A stretch of 59,688 nucleotides of DNA, taken from the NCBI GenBank assembly GCA_035358315.1, contig DAOPPB010000001.1, forward strand, positions 1-59,688, given 5' to 3'. This document shows positions 51,167 through 59,612 of the stretch, piece by piece. The stretch comes from JAAZNV01 sp035358315 (lineage in GTDB: Bacteria; Patescibacteriota; WWE3; UBA101185; UBA10185). The notes under the pieces are model-generated. The model was given only the letters and a program-made list of their open reading frames with translations, searched no databases and had not been told where the DNA came from. Within the stretch, counting starts at the first letter, position 1. Each line of letters opens with the position of its first letter. Made by a program: the position numbers and the translations under genes.

Positions 51167-52324
51167 TTACCAGTTTCTTATATCTTTAAATGTAATAAGG
51201 GTGATTAACAATAGCAAAATCATCATACCGAAATTATGAACTCTTGATTCAAAATCAGGATTTACTCGTTTTTTTGTAATACCCTCGTATATCCTAAAAA
51301 CTACTCTCCCGCCGTCCAAGGCCGGGATGGGTAAGATATTGGTAAAAGCGAATCCTGCCGATATCACTGCAACTGTATCCATTAAGATAAGAGCTCTCTT
51401 TTTACCACCTTCCTGAACTATCATCCCTAAGATATTAACCAAACCTACAGGACCGGTCATGCTGCTCGCAACCGGCTCAATATCCTTTGTTTTTACGGAT
51501 ATACCAATAATCTTTCCCAAAGAGGAAATGGAATAAGATAGCATGTTATAGGTGTGCATCGGACCGGATAGTATTTTTTCAACCGGCTTTTCATAAACTA
51601 TGGATTTTGCCTCTCCCAAATAAACACCGATAATAGCATCCCCTTCATCCGGACTCTCGGGAACATAGGAATCAGGTACTAAGACATACTCTTTTTTCCC
51701 TCTATCTAAAGCTTCATTAATGTTAATTGTTTCCACTTTAACCTCAATTCCCGCTTTTCCATTCAGAGCTTTCCTCAAATCATAAACATTTTTTATATCA
51801 TTTCCATCAATTTTCAAAATTACCTCTCCGGGCTTTATTCCCGCTTTATCTGCCGGGGATTCAGCTTCCACATCAAAGATTACCGTACTATAAGAAAGTT
51901 CTTTTCCGAATTTAAAATGGTGATCAAATATCATCGGGGTGTAAAAACTTCTAAAACCAGTGAAAAAGAAAAATATGTAGTAAAGAAGAAAACTCAATAA
52001 CAGATTCATAAAAACACCTGCGATCAATATCTGTGACTTCTGCCACGGGTTTTTAACAGAAAAACTGTGAGGGTCAAACTCTTCTTTTTCACTTTTTTCA
52101 CCTTCATCTTCACCGGTTATCTTTACAAAACCCCCAAAAGGAATCAAATTAATGGAATAAACAGTATCTCCTATTTTCTTACCGAAAATTCTCGGGGGGT
52201 AGCCAACACCAAATTCCTCTACTCTTACACCGTTTCTCTTTGCAGCGCAGTAATGTCCAAATTCATGAACAACAACGAGAATAGATATTATTACTAAAAC
52301 TATTACAACGGTAATAAGACTCAT
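51167..52324 (-). CDS. rseP: Site-2 membrane metalloprotease (RseP type)
   Basis: The 385-residue intramembrane zinc protease has H-E-F-G-H (20-24) in the first helix, 'GVGYPPRIFGKKIGDTVYSI' motif region, one PDZ domain (about 150-215, 'ESPADKAGIKPGEVILKIDG') and the C-terminal 'NILPIPALDGGRVVF' with the third zinc ligand. Such proteases cleave membrane-bound regulators or leftover signal peptides. It follows frr by nine bases, closing the rpsB-tsf-frr-rseP cluster. Confidence 0.94.
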   Translation of the reverse strand: MSLITVVIVLVIISILVVVHEFGHYCAAKRNGVRVEEFGVGYPPRIFGKKIGDTVYSINLIPFGGFVKITGEDEGEKSEKEEFDPHSFSVKNPWQKSQILIAGVFMNLLLSFLLYYIFFFFTGFRSFYTPMIFDHHFKFGKELSYSTVIFDVEAESPADKAGIKPGEVILKIDGNDIKNVYDLRKALNGKAGIEVKVETININEALDRGKKEYVLVPDSYVPESPDEGDAIIGVYLGEAKSIVYEKPVEKILSGPMHTYNMLSYSISSLGKIIGISVKTKDIEPVASSMTGPVGLVNILGMIVQEGGKKRALILMDTVAVISAGFAFTNILPIPALDGGRVVFRIYEGITKKRVNPDFESRVHNFGMMILLLLITLITFKDIRNW

Positions 52325-52333
52325 AACAAAAAA

Positions 52334-52885
52334 CTAAATAGTCATTAGCTCCTTCTTTTTTTCTTCTCCGATTTTATCCGCCTGATCAATAAAATCCTTA
52401 ACTATTTCCTCAATAAGCTCCTTTTCTTTGAATTTTTCATCTTCTGAAATAGATTTCTCTGAGAACTCTTTTTCTATTTCTTTCATGGCATCCTGTCTGA
52501 TTTTTCTAATGGAATTTTTGCAATTTTCTACTTCTTCAGAAACCTGTTTGGTAAACTCAACTCTTTTCTCCTCAGTTAAAGCCGGTACGCTAACTCTTAC
52601 TCTGTCAGCTTCCTTTACCGCACTGACTCCGAGTCCGCTGTTTCTTAACCCGTTTACTATCAAGTCCAAGACAGTTTTATCCCAAGCCATAATGGCAAGA
52701 TTATGCGGGTCCATAACTGAGATAGAACCAAGTTCCTTTATGGTCAAAAAAGATCCGGGGTATGCCTCAATTGAAACATCGGAAACAAGAGCAGGAGAAA
52801 CCCTTCCTGTTCTTATCTGATTTAATTCCGACACAAGGAAATCAATAGATTTGGAGAGTTTGTTTTTTAATTCGGAGGTATTCAT
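52334..52885 (-). CDS. frr: Ribosome recycling factor
   Basis: The 183-residue protein splits post-termination ribosomes with EF-G. It has 'LNQIRTGRVSPALVSDVSIE' and 'DRVRVSVPALTEEKRVEFTK', and the helical C-terminus 'SEDEKFKEKELIEEIVKDF'. Full length. It has an extended -10 seven bases before the ATG, so it can be transcribed separately from tsf. pyrH, often upstream of frr, is missing here. Confidence 0.96.
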   Translation of the reverse strand: MNTSELKNKLSKSIDFLVSELNQIRTGRVSPALVSDVSIEAYPGSFLTIKELGSISVMDPHNLAIMAWDKTVLDLIVNGLRNSGLGVSAVKEADRVRVSVPALTEEKRVEFTKQVSEEVENCKNSIRKIRQDAMKEIEKEFSEKSISEDEKFKEKELIEEIVKDFIDQADKIGEEKKKELMTI

Positions 52886-52892
52886 AACAATG

Positions 52893-52901
52893 ATGATACC
52901 A
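52893..52901 (-). promoter_or_regulatory. Extended -10 (TGG-TATCAT) 7 nt before frr
   Basis: Minus strand TGGTATCAT-CATTGTT-ATG. Predicts a leaderless frr mRNA. Confidence 0.6.
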
Positions 52902-52911
52902 AAAAGACTAT

Positions 52912-53370
52912 TTATTCTCCAACAGTAAACTTAGCAAATCTTCTGATCTCTATCTTCTCACCTACTTTTGCAATAGTTTCATTCACTAAATCGCTGATTT
53001 TTTTTGATGGGTCTCTGATATAATCAGAGTTTAGAAGACTTTCAACATTTTCGTAATCTTCCGTGCAAACCTGCATTGCCACTTCTTTGCAAAGTTTTTG
53101 AAAATCGTCTGTTCTTGCCACAAAATCGGTCTCACAACTTAAAAGGACCAAGCTGCCTACCTTGCCACTGCTATGTATATACGAATAAACCAACCCGTCT
53201 TCAGCAATTCTATCGGATTTCTTGGCTGCTTTTGAAGCTACCTTTTTCATTAGCTCTTCTTTTGCCTTTTCAAAATCCTCTCCCGTCTTTTCCAAAACAT
53301 CTCTGATCTCCAATATCCCCGCTCCGGTTTCATCTCTTAATTTTTTTATTATTTCTACATTTATTGCCAT
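52912..53370 (-). CDS. tsf: Elongation factor Ts (short form)
   Basis: EF-Ts recycles EF-Tu. The 152-residue protein has the UBA-like start 'VEIIKKLRDETGAGILEIRD' and the core 'GSLVLLSCETDFVARTDDF', the signature TDFVA motif. It lacks the second half of the core and coiled coil of E. coli EF-Ts (283), resembling the short forms of some bacteria and mitochondria. Directly downstream of rpsB. Confidence 0.93.
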   Translation of the reverse strand: MAINVEIIKKLRDETGAGILEIRDVLEKTGEDFEKAKEELMKKVASKAAKKSDRIAEDGLVYSYIHSSGKVGSLVLLSCETDFVARTDDFQKLCKEVAMQVCTEDYENVESLLNSDYIRDPSKKISDLVNETIAKVGEKIEIRRFAKFTVGE

Positions 53371-53401
53371 ATTTTTTTATTTAAGCAATCTCTCTAAATC
53401 G

Positions 53402-54313
53402 TTAATCATTTTTCTTTTCGCTCTTTTCATCCTCTTTATCCGTGCCAACCTCCTTAATTGCAATTTCGTTCTCCTCTTTTACAGCTTCCTTAACCAACTT
53501 CTCCTCTACATCAACAACTACTTCCTCAGGAACAATCTCCGTTCTCTCCTCCAGCCGATTTTCTTTTTCTTTCATCTCCTCAGCTTCCTCTCTTTCCTTC
53601 TTCTCTTTTTCGGTCTTACCAAATTCCTTGTACCCCTCTTCTACTGCATCCGCTATAGCTCTAACAATTAATGCCACAGATTTTATAGCATCATCATTGC
53701 CCGGAATCGGATAATCTACTTCTGCGGGATTAGCATTTGTGTCAACAATAGAAATTATCGGGACACCTGATCTTCTTGCCTCTCTAACGGCCGTTTTTTC
53801 TCTCTTCGGATCAACAACAAAAAGCACCTCGGGAGCTTTCTTAAGAGAAACTATTCCCCCATAAGCCGCCTGTAGTTTCTCTATCTCCCTATCAATCAAA
53901 AGTCTTTCCTTTTTGGTATAAACCGAAAATTTTCCTTCTTCCTTTCCCTTGATGTGATCAAGAAGTTTATCAATATTCTTTTTTATTGTTTCAAAATTTG
54001 TTATTGTACCGCCCACCCATCTTTCATTTACATAAAGAGCTCCACTTCTCTTTGCCTCGCTCTCTATAATATCCTTCGATTGCTTTTTGGTACCGACAAA
54101 AACAATAGTTTTACCCATAGAGGCTTGCTCATACAGAAAATCACAGGCCTTTTTAAGCATTTCCTCGGTCTTTTCCAAGTCTATTATGTGGATTCCTTTG
54201 CTTACGGTGTATATGTACGGCTCCATTTTAGGATGCCATCTTTTCGTCTGATGCCCGAAATGAACTCCGGCATCAATCATCTCCTGTATTTTCGGTAACT
54301 TATATTTTGCCAT
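53402..54313 (-). CDS. rpsB: Ribosomal protein uS2 with charged C-terminal extension
   Basis: The 303-residue protein has the full S2 fold ('MIDAGVHFGHQTKRWHPKM', 'FVGTKKQSKDIIESEAKRSG', 'LLFVVDPKRE' type strand, 'VPIISIVDTNANP', 'DAIKSVALIVRAIADAV'). After about residue 232 comes a Lys/Glu/Val-rich tail of about 70 residues that is absent from most S2 proteins and probably disordered. It begins the rpsB-tsf-frr-rseP cluster. Confidence 0.96.
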   Translation of the reverse strand: MAKYKLPKIQEMIDAGVHFGHQTKRWHPKMEPYIYTVSKGIHIIDLEKTEEMLKKACDFLYEQASMGKTIVFVGTKKQSKDIIESEAKRSGALYVNERWVGGTITNFETIKKNIDKLLDHIKGKEEGKFSVYTKKERLLIDREIEKLQAAYGGIVSLKKAPEVLFVVDPKREKTAVREARRSGVPIISIVDTNANPAEVDYPIPGNDDAIKSVALIVRAIADAVEEGYKEFGKTEKEKKEREEAEEMKEKENRLEERTEIVPEEVVVDVEEKLVKEAVKEENEIAIKEVGTDKEDEKSEKKND

Positions 54314-54616
54314 CTTATTTTTATTTTATTCCGTTTATTTTGAGGGAATTCACAAAAAGATTTTTGGGTTTCCCTCTTTTACTTTTGAAATTAATTTTAC
54401 TTTAAATTTCTCACCCGAGCCCATCTAATTGGGAGAGAGTTTCGGGACATTGGTAAGTTACCACAGGAAGAAAAACTTTGCAATAGTATATGCAAATCTA
54501 AACATCTTTACATCTTATAAATGTCTAATTATAAAAAATGGTGAAAGTAAATAAAAATTAAAACCGGTGCAAAAATGAAAATAGAGATATTTTGTGCTAT
54601 CATCACAGGTATAAAT
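54314..54616. other. Intergenic region upstream of rpsB
   Basis: About 300 bp without a coding frame. GAGGGAAT/TTTCCCTC-type complementarity near 54345-54378 could form a weak hairpin in the rpsB leader on the minus strand; no regulator-binding site is recognisable. Confidence 0.35.
54598..54615 (+). promoter_or_regulatory. Possible promoter of the 54.6-kb RNA (TGC-TATCAT and TATAAA)
   Basis: TGCTATCAT (54595-54603) is an extended -10 and TATAAA (54610-54615) a second option; either would start transcription at the 5' arm of the terminal stem of the predicted RNA. The -35 is weak. Confidence 0.4.
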
Positions 54617-54831
54617 AAAGAGGCGGGATCTAGAAGAAAGGGAGAGATGAAAAGCTTCCGTATTAGATTTTTTAAAAAAACTAAAATAGAAGATTAGGAA
54701 GGAGGTGATCCGATTCTCTGTTTTTCTGTGCGATATGTGTTCAACGGGAACAAAACTATCGCATTATAATGAAAATATATAGAGAAAGGAGGAAGCCATC
54801 CTATCATTAAACAAAAACCCGCCTCTTTTTT
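54617..54831 (+). ncRNA. Putative structured RNA with Shine-Dalgarno-mimic sequences
   Basis: AAAGAGGCGGG (54617-54627) pairs perfectly with CCCGCCTCTTT (54818-54828), which runs into Ts, so the whole 215-base element is closed by an 11-bp stem that doubles as terminator. Inside are AAGGGAGAG (54638-54646) before a 16-codon frame from ATG 54647; AAGGAGGTGATCC (54699-54711), complementary to the conserved 3' tail of 16S rRNA over 13 bases; a hairpin TGCGATA/TATCGCA with inner TGTTC/GAACA; and AAAGGAGG (54785-54792). Read on the minus strand, these become anti-Shine-Dalgarno copies. Plus is preferred for the terminator. It matches no RNA family I know. Confidence 0.5.
54647..54697 (+). CDS. Possible 16-residue basic peptide in the 54.6-kb element
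   Basis: ATG 54647 to TAG 54695-54697 encodes MKSFRIRFFKKTKIED, preceded by GGGAGAG. A second frame, GTG 54705 to TAG 54782 (25 codons), begins inside the next Shine-Dalgarno-like sequence. Both may be accidental; the pairing of each frame with a strong ribosome-binding-like sequence is the only support. Confidence 0.25.
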   Translation: MKSFRIRFFKKTKIED

Positions 54832-54856
54832 CTTACATATATCTACCGACTTGTTG

Positions 54857-57109
54857 CTATATCAACGATCGCATAGTTTCCCTTTTGGTCTCATGTTTTT
54901 CTTTTGATGAGGGATTCGCCCAACTGCTCCATTTACAATCCGGATATCTGCTGCACCCGTAAAACACTTTGTTTTTAGCTTTTTTTACAACAACATCACC
55001 CTCTCCACACTCGGGACATTTCATACCAATTTTCTCCAGATAATTTTTTGTAGTTTTACACTTGGGGTAATTACTGCAGGCTAAAAATTTTCCAAATCTT
55101 CCTTGTTTCAGAACAAAAACACCACCCTCACAATTGGGACATTTCCCATAGTCAACACCTTCATCTTCTTCCAAATTATTATCACCAGATATGGGCCTGG
55201 CATATTTGCACTCCGGGTACCCTGAGCAACTCAAAAATTTTCCGTATCTTCCGAGCTTAAAAACTAAAGGTCTTCCGCATTCCGGACACTTTTCATCACT
55301 GTATCCAAGGTTAGTAACATCTCTCTTGTTCAAAACCTCTTCCTTCTCCTTTAATTCTTTTTCAAAAGGTACATAAAAACTTCTTATTATGTTTACCCAT
55401 TCTTTCTCACCCAAAGCTACCTCATCCAAATTTTGCTCCATCTCAGCAGTAAAACCGTAATCAACAATATCTGGAAAATTCTCAACGAGAAGGTCGTTTA
55501 CAACATAAGCGACATCTTTAGGAACAAAATATCTACCCTCTTTTTCCACATAGCCACGAGCTTGAATCGTACTTATAGTGGGCGCATACGTAGAAGGTCT
55601 TCCGACGCCGAGTTCTTCCATTTTCTTAATTAGAGTGGCGTCGCTATACCTGGGAGGAGGTTGAGTAAAATGTTGCTCGGAAGTAATAGCTTTAAGATTT
55701 AATTTATCGTTCTCCGAAACACGGGGAATAGATGTAAAAACATTTCCTTCATCGTCAGCCCCATCCTGATTATTTCGCGGCATTTTCAAAAATTTTCCAA
55801 CTGCCAACCACCCGTCAAATTTTATTTGAGAACCCACAGTTTTAAACTTGTAACCATTACCGGAAGAAACAGTAACCGTCGTCTGGTCATAAACAGCGGG
55901 ATTCATCTGGCACTCAACCGCACGTTTCCATACCATTGTATAAACTTTCAGCTCATCAGATTTCAGTTTCTTGTTATCCCTTCCCGGTACAAAAAGAACA
56001 CTTGTCGGTCTTATAGCTTCGTGCGCTTCCTGAGCATTTCTTGATCTGGTTTTATAAAAAATAGGATTCTTGGGCAAGTAAGCAGACCCGAATCCTGTTT
56101 GAATAAAATTTCTGGCGGCGGCGACAAAGAATGGAGACAAATTTAAGGAATCCGTTCTATGATAAGTAATATATCCTTGTTCAAATAAACTTTGCGCCGC
56201 CGCCATAGTTCTTTTTGCTGTGAAGCCAAAAACATTTGACATTATCTGCTGTAACGTGGAAGTGCTAAGAGGAGGATAGGGTGTATTTTTTCTTTCAGTT
56301 TTTTTTACTGACGAAACAATAAAAGAATCACTCTTAAGATCCTCTTCTATTATTTTTGCCGATTCTTTATCTGGTATTTTAATTTTCTTATTGTCTTTTT
56401 CTATTAGCTGTGCTTCAAAACTCTCCTCACTAGAAGTGGCGCTAATAGGTTGAAAAAGACCCCCCAATGTCCAGTATTCTTCGGCTTTAAAATCCGATCT
56501 TTCCCTTTCCCGCTCCACAATAAGTCTTACAGCGACGCTCTGAACCCTACCCGCGGATAATCCGTACATTACTTTTTTCCATAATAGCGGAGACAGTTTA
56601 TATCCGACCAATCTGTCCAAAACTCTTCTGGCTTGCTGGGCGTTAACCAGGTTCATATTTATATCACCCAAACTTTTAAACGCTTCTTTCACTGCTTCTT
56701 CGGTCAATTCATGAAATGAAACCCTTCCAAACTTTTTCTCTGTTTTTTTCTTTTTACTGATTTTGTCTCCGTCAGCGTTCTCCCCGTTTTCAGAGGATTT
56801 TTTATTTCCTGTCTGTTGTAATAGGTATTTTAAATGCCATGCTATAGCCTCTCCTTCCCTATCAGGGTCTGTTGCTAAAATTACCTCATCGGCATCTTTG
56901 GATTTCTTTTTCAGAACATTGATGGTTTTTTTAGCTTTCGGCGGAACTACATATTCAGGTTCAAAATCTTTTTCAACATCGACACCTAAACCGCTTTTGG
57001 GAAGGTCCCTGACATGCCCCATAGATGCTTCTATTATGTAATCCTTTTTTGACAGGATTGATGAAAGAGTTTTTGCCTTTGTTGGTGATTCAACAATTAC
57101 CAGCTTCAT
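54857..57109 (-). CDS. topA: DNA topoisomerase I
   Basis: Type IA topoisomerase of 750 residues that relaxes negative supercoils, opposing the gyrase at 1.2-6.8 kb. TOPRIM: 'IVESPTKAKTLSSIL' and 'ATDPDREGEAIAWHL'; catalytic Y316 in 'YITYHRTDSLNLS'. The C-terminus has three C4 zinc ribbons ('CPECGRPLVFKLGRYGKFL', 'CPNCEGGVFVLKQGRFGKFL', 'CPECGEGDVVVKK'). A basic insertion of about 25 residues (about 101-128) interrupts the TOPRIM domain. An extended -10 lies 13 bases before the ATG. Confidence 0.97.
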   Translation of the reverse strand: MKLVIVESPTKAKTLSSILSKKDYIIEASMGHVRDLPKSGLGVDVEKDFEPEYVVPPKAKKTINVLKKKSKDADEVILATDPDREGEAIAWHLKYLLQQTGNKKSSENGENADGDKISKKKKTEKKFGRVSFHELTEEAVKEAFKSLGDINMNLVNAQQARRVLDRLVGYKLSPLLWKKVMYGLSAGRVQSVAVRLIVERERERSDFKAEEYWTLGGLFQPISATSSEESFEAQLIEKDNKKIKIPDKESAKIIEEDLKSDSFIVSSVKKTERKNTPYPPLSTSTLQQIMSNVFGFTAKRTMAAAQSLFEQGYITYHRTDSLNLSPFFVAAARNFIQTGFGSAYLPKNPIFYKTRSRNAQEAHEAIRPTSVLFVPGRDNKKLKSDELKVYTMVWKRAVECQMNPAVYDQTTVTVSSGNGYKFKTVGSQIKFDGWLAVGKFLKMPRNNQDGADDEGNVFTSIPRVSENDKLNLKAITSEQHFTQPPPRYSDATLIKKMEELGVGRPSTYAPTISTIQARGYVEKEGRYFVPKDVAYVVNDLLVENFPDIVDYGFTAEMEQNLDEVALGEKEWVNIIRSFYVPFEKELKEKEEVLNKRDVTNLGYSDEKCPECGRPLVFKLGRYGKFLSCSGYPECKYARPISGDNNLEEDEGVDYGKCPNCEGGVFVLKQGRFGKFLACSNYPKCKTTKNYLEKIGMKCPECGEGDVVVKKAKNKVFYGCSRYPDCKWSSWANPSSKEKHETKRETMRSLI

Positions 57110-57122
57110 AGTAGTCTGATAA

Positions 57123-57131
57123 ATAATACCA
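57123..57131 (-). promoter_or_regulatory. Extended -10 (TGG-TATTAT) 13 nt before topA
   Basis: Minus strand TGGTATTAT then 13 bases to the topA ATG; a 5' UTR of about 6 bases. Confidence 0.5.
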
Positions 57132-57190
57132 TGAGGGTGTTTTTGTCAAGGAAAATCCCCGGTAATTAAGTGGTTTAATACGCGAAGTTA

Positions 57191-57199
57191 TGCTAAAAT
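57191..57199 (+). promoter_or_regulatory. Extended -10 (TGC-TAAAAT) 6 nt before def
   Basis: TGCTAAAAT-ACTAGC-GTG. The mRNA would start at the GTG initiation codon. Confidence 0.65.
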
Positions 57200-57205
57200 A
57201 CTAGC

Positions 57206-57745
57206 GTGGCAGTAAAAAAAATTTTGACAATACCGGATCCGATACTATTCAAAAAAACACAAAAAGTCGGAAAAATAGATGAAGATATAGAAAACATAGC
57301 TAAAGATCTTATGGATACTGTCAAGATTGCAAAAGACCCCGAAGGAGCAGGCTTAGCTGCGCCACAATTAGGAGTATCCAAAAGGATATGCGTTGTAAGG
57401 AACTTCTTCGAAGATCCCTTAAACTCGGATGATATAAACTCCGACGATATAATTTTGATAAATCCGAAAATAATACAGTACTCCGCCGAAAAAGAAATTG
57501 ATTGGGAAGGGTGCTTAAGTGTTCCTAATGTTTACGGTCTTGTTGAAAGAGCAAGAAAAATAAAGGTTACCGCAAAGGACATCGATGGAGGAATAATAAA
57601 AATAAAAGCTGAAGGATTTTTTGCCAGAACTATCCAGCACGAAATTGATCATCTAGATGGAATACTCTTCACGTCCAAAATAGAAGGAAAACCAATAGAT
57701 CAGGAAGAGTTTGACAAAATGATGGAAGATCAACATACATTATGA
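57206..57745 (+). CDS. def: Peptide deformylase
   Basis: The 179-residue iron/zinc enzyme removes the formyl group from new proteins. All three motifs are present: 'GAGLAAPQLGVSKR' (motif 1), 'WEGCLSVPNVYG' (motif 2) and 'QHEIDHLDGILF' (motif 3, H-E-x-x-H). The start is a GTG placed by the extended -10 six bases upstream. It overlaps fmt by four bases, the classical def-fmt pair of the formylmethionine cycle. Confidence 0.96.
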   Translation: MAVKKILTIPDPILFKKTQKVGKIDEDIENIAKDLMDTVKIAKDPEGAGLAAPQLGVSKRICVVRNFFEDPLNSDDINSDDIILINPKIIQYSAEKEIDWEGCLSVPNVYGLVERARKIKVTAKDIDGGIIKIKAEGFFARTIQHEIDHLDGILFTSKIEGKPIDQEEFDKMMEDQHTL

Positions 57746-58695
57746 ATCCCTTCAAAACAACTAAAATAATATTCTTTAGCACTTCAGATAGGTCTTTGCC
57801 AATACTTGAAAGTGTCAAAGATAATTTTAATCTAATATTCTGTGTAACCAAAAAAAATTCCAAAATAGGAAGATACCAAATTGAAAAAGAAACTGAAGTA
57901 AAAAGGTGGTGCAAGAAAAACAAGGTAGATTTTATTGAAGTCAGCTGTTTAAAAGGCGAAGACTTAGAGTATTTATCACAGAGAATAAAAAAAGCGGATC
58001 CTGATTACGGAATAGTTGCCGACTTCGGATTTATAATTCCTCAGCAAGTTATAGAATCCATAAAGGGAGGAATTATAAATGTACATTTCTCTCTCTTGCC
58101 TAAATACCGGGGTGCAAGCCCAGTCCAGAACGCCATATTAAATGGAGATAAGAAAACAGGAGTTACATTTTATCTTCTTGATAAAAACATGGATACCGGC
58201 GATATAATTACGCAAATAGAGTACAAAATTGACTCAAAATATACATCGGACGAACTATATAAAATACTTTTTCAAATCTCAGCGGAAAAACTACCTGAAA
58301 TAATCAAAAAATATTCCGAAGGTAAAATTATTCCTATAAAACAGGACGAAAATTTAGCAACCTATACTATTTCAAAAACCAACCCAAAAAGCACGCTAAT
58401 CAGCAGGGAAGATGCTCTGATAGATTGGAACGAAAATCCTGAAAAAATAGAAAGAGCTATCAGAGCTTTCTACCCCTGGCCGATAGCATGGACATATCTG
58501 AGAGATATGGAGAAAGCCGAAATTTTTCCCGAGAAAGTAGAATTGAAAGACCATATTAACAAAAACCTTAGAGTTAAAATATTCAAATCACACCTTGATG
58601 ACGGAAAATTGAAAATAGATGAGATACAGGTAGAGGGAAAAAACAAAATGAATTGGGAGAGTTTTAAAAATGGCTACCTTAAGAAAACAAACTAA
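57742..58695 (+). CDS. fmt: Methionyl-tRNA formyltransferase
   Basis: The 317-residue enzyme formylates initiator Met-tRNA. The N-terminal formyltransferase domain has 'INVHFSLLPKYRGASPVQNAILNGDKKTG' in pieces ('HFSLLPKYRGASP', 'TGVTFYLLDKNMDTGDII'), with the catalytic Asn-His-Asp arrangement (N, H of NVHF; D of TGDI). The C-terminal OB-like domain follows ('RAIRAFYPWPIAWTYL'). It is translationally coupled to def. Confidence 0.95.
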   Translation: MNPFKTTKIIFFSTSDRSLPILESVKDNFNLIFCVTKKNSKIGRYQIEKETEVKRWCKKNKVDFIEVSCLKGEDLEYLSQRIKKADPDYGIVADFGFIIPQQVIESIKGGIINVHFSLLPKYRGASPVQNAILNGDKKTGVTFYLLDKNMDTGDIITQIEYKIDSKYTSDELYKILFQISAEKLPEIIKKYSEGKIIPIKQDENLATYTISKTNPKSTLISREDALIDWNENPEKIERAIRAFYPWPIAWTYLRDMEKAEIFPEKVELKDHINKNLRVKIFKSHLDDGKLKIDEIQVEGKNKMNWESFKNGYLKKTN

Positions 58696-58741
58696 AAGCT
58701 GGTTGATTATTTCGACGCGTTTCTGGTTTTAGGTAACTTCT

Positions 58742-59008
58742 CTACCTAATTTCTACGGAGGGATTAACCAATTTAGCTTGGTCTTCTCCCAAAATCTTCT
58801 TTAATTCCATATCGTCTTTTTTTAATCTTTTTAAACACGAAGAACAGAGAATTACCTTTACTTTTGAACCATCAATATTAAACCTTTTAACCCTCAAGTT
58901 AACGGAATTTCTCTTTGTAGTTCTTCTGGTGACACGATTTCCTATTCCTCTGGGAACTAATTTCCCTTTTTGATACATTTTTCCGCATATTTGACATCTT
59001 TTCGACAT
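58742..59008 (-). CDS. rpmB: Ribosomal protein bL28
   Basis: The 88-residue protein begins 'MSKRCQICGKMYQKG' and has a zinc ribbon (C-x-x-C at 5/8 and C-x-x-C in 'ILCSSCLKRLKK') around the basic core 'RRTTKRNSVNLRVKRF'. It is a 50S protein near the E site. The 3' end converges with fmt. TTTAAT lies ten bases before the ATG as a possible -10. Confidence 0.93.
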   Translation of the reverse strand: MSKRCQICGKMYQKGKLVPRGIGNRVTRRTTKRNSVNLRVKRFNIDGSKVKVILCSSCLKRLKKDDMELKKILGEDQAKLVNPSVEIR

Positions 59009-59061
59009 AGCACTGTGAATTAAACCATACTTGGTGTTTTAAAGTCAATAAAAAACAATAA

Positions 59062-59097
59062 AAAAAGCTGGGGCGAAAGAGAAAACCTCAGCTTTTT
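59062..59097 (-). terminator. Rho-independent terminator
   Basis: On the minus strand AAAAAGCTGAGG pairs with CCCCAGCTTTTT (one G-T pair), followed by Ts; it ends the Cys-rich gene at 59143 and is symmetric enough to act both ways. Confidence 0.8.
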
Positions 59098-59142
59098 ATC
59101 CGTTTACCAAAATTAACTTTTAATTATTATTTTTAAATTTAT

Positions 59143-59400
59143 TTAACAGTCGAAATCCGGACAGTTTTTTGGAAATCCATCACACTGTCCTAATCGATAC
59201 AAGCAGCATTGAAAAGCATTTGAACAATCGGGACCTTCCTCCTGCATACCAAGTTCTTCTAAAGAACAACAGGAATACCCTTCCGTTCTGTCCTTGTCCA
59301 ATTGCACCTCCTCTGGATGTTTCGACACCCACTGAAGTAGTGCATCTAAGATTATATTTTCTCCCCCAATACTCACCTCTTCTTTCATTTTCGCTTTCAT
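59143..59400 (-). CDS. Small Cys-rich protein
   Basis: The 85-residue acidic protein has eight cysteines in its last 43 residues ('YSCCSLEE', 'PDCSN', 'FQCCLYRLGQCDGFPKNC', and C-terminal 'FDC') and a helical, Cys-free first half. The pattern suggests a metal-binding or disulphide-rich fold; no signal peptide is visible, so metal binding in the cytoplasm is more likely. GGAGAG lies eight bases before the ATG and a strong terminator follows, making a single-gene unit. No family recognised. Confidence 0.55.
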   Translation of the reverse strand: MKAKMKEEVSIGGENIILDALLQWVSKHPEEVQLDKDRTEGYSCCSLEELGMQEEGPDCSNAFQCCLYRLGQCDGFPKNCPDFDC

Positions 59401-59612
59401 TTTGTCTCTCCATTTCTTTAATTTTGGTAAACTTTGCCATAGATGTTATCACTTTAATGAGATTATCTCAATACTCGTATTAAGAAATCTTCGGTGGATA
59501 TGGTTTTACGCACAAAAATAAAGATACAACAACGGAAGTATGTTAAAATTTGAAGGCCCGAAAGCCCAACCATTTGAAAAATTAATATAGTAAAATGTAA
59601 TTAATATTAAAT

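Noticed and set aside
53222..53671. A 149-codon plus-strand frame opposite tsf and rpsB
   Set aside because: Phe/Leu/Ser-rich antisense shadow of two ribosomal-operon genes.
54617..54831. tmRNA, RNase P RNA, 6S RNA or SRP RNA as identity of the 54.6-kb element
   Set aside because: None of the conserved motifs of these RNAs (tRNA-like ends, GAGGAAAGUCC, central bubble, GNAR apical loop) is visible on either strand.
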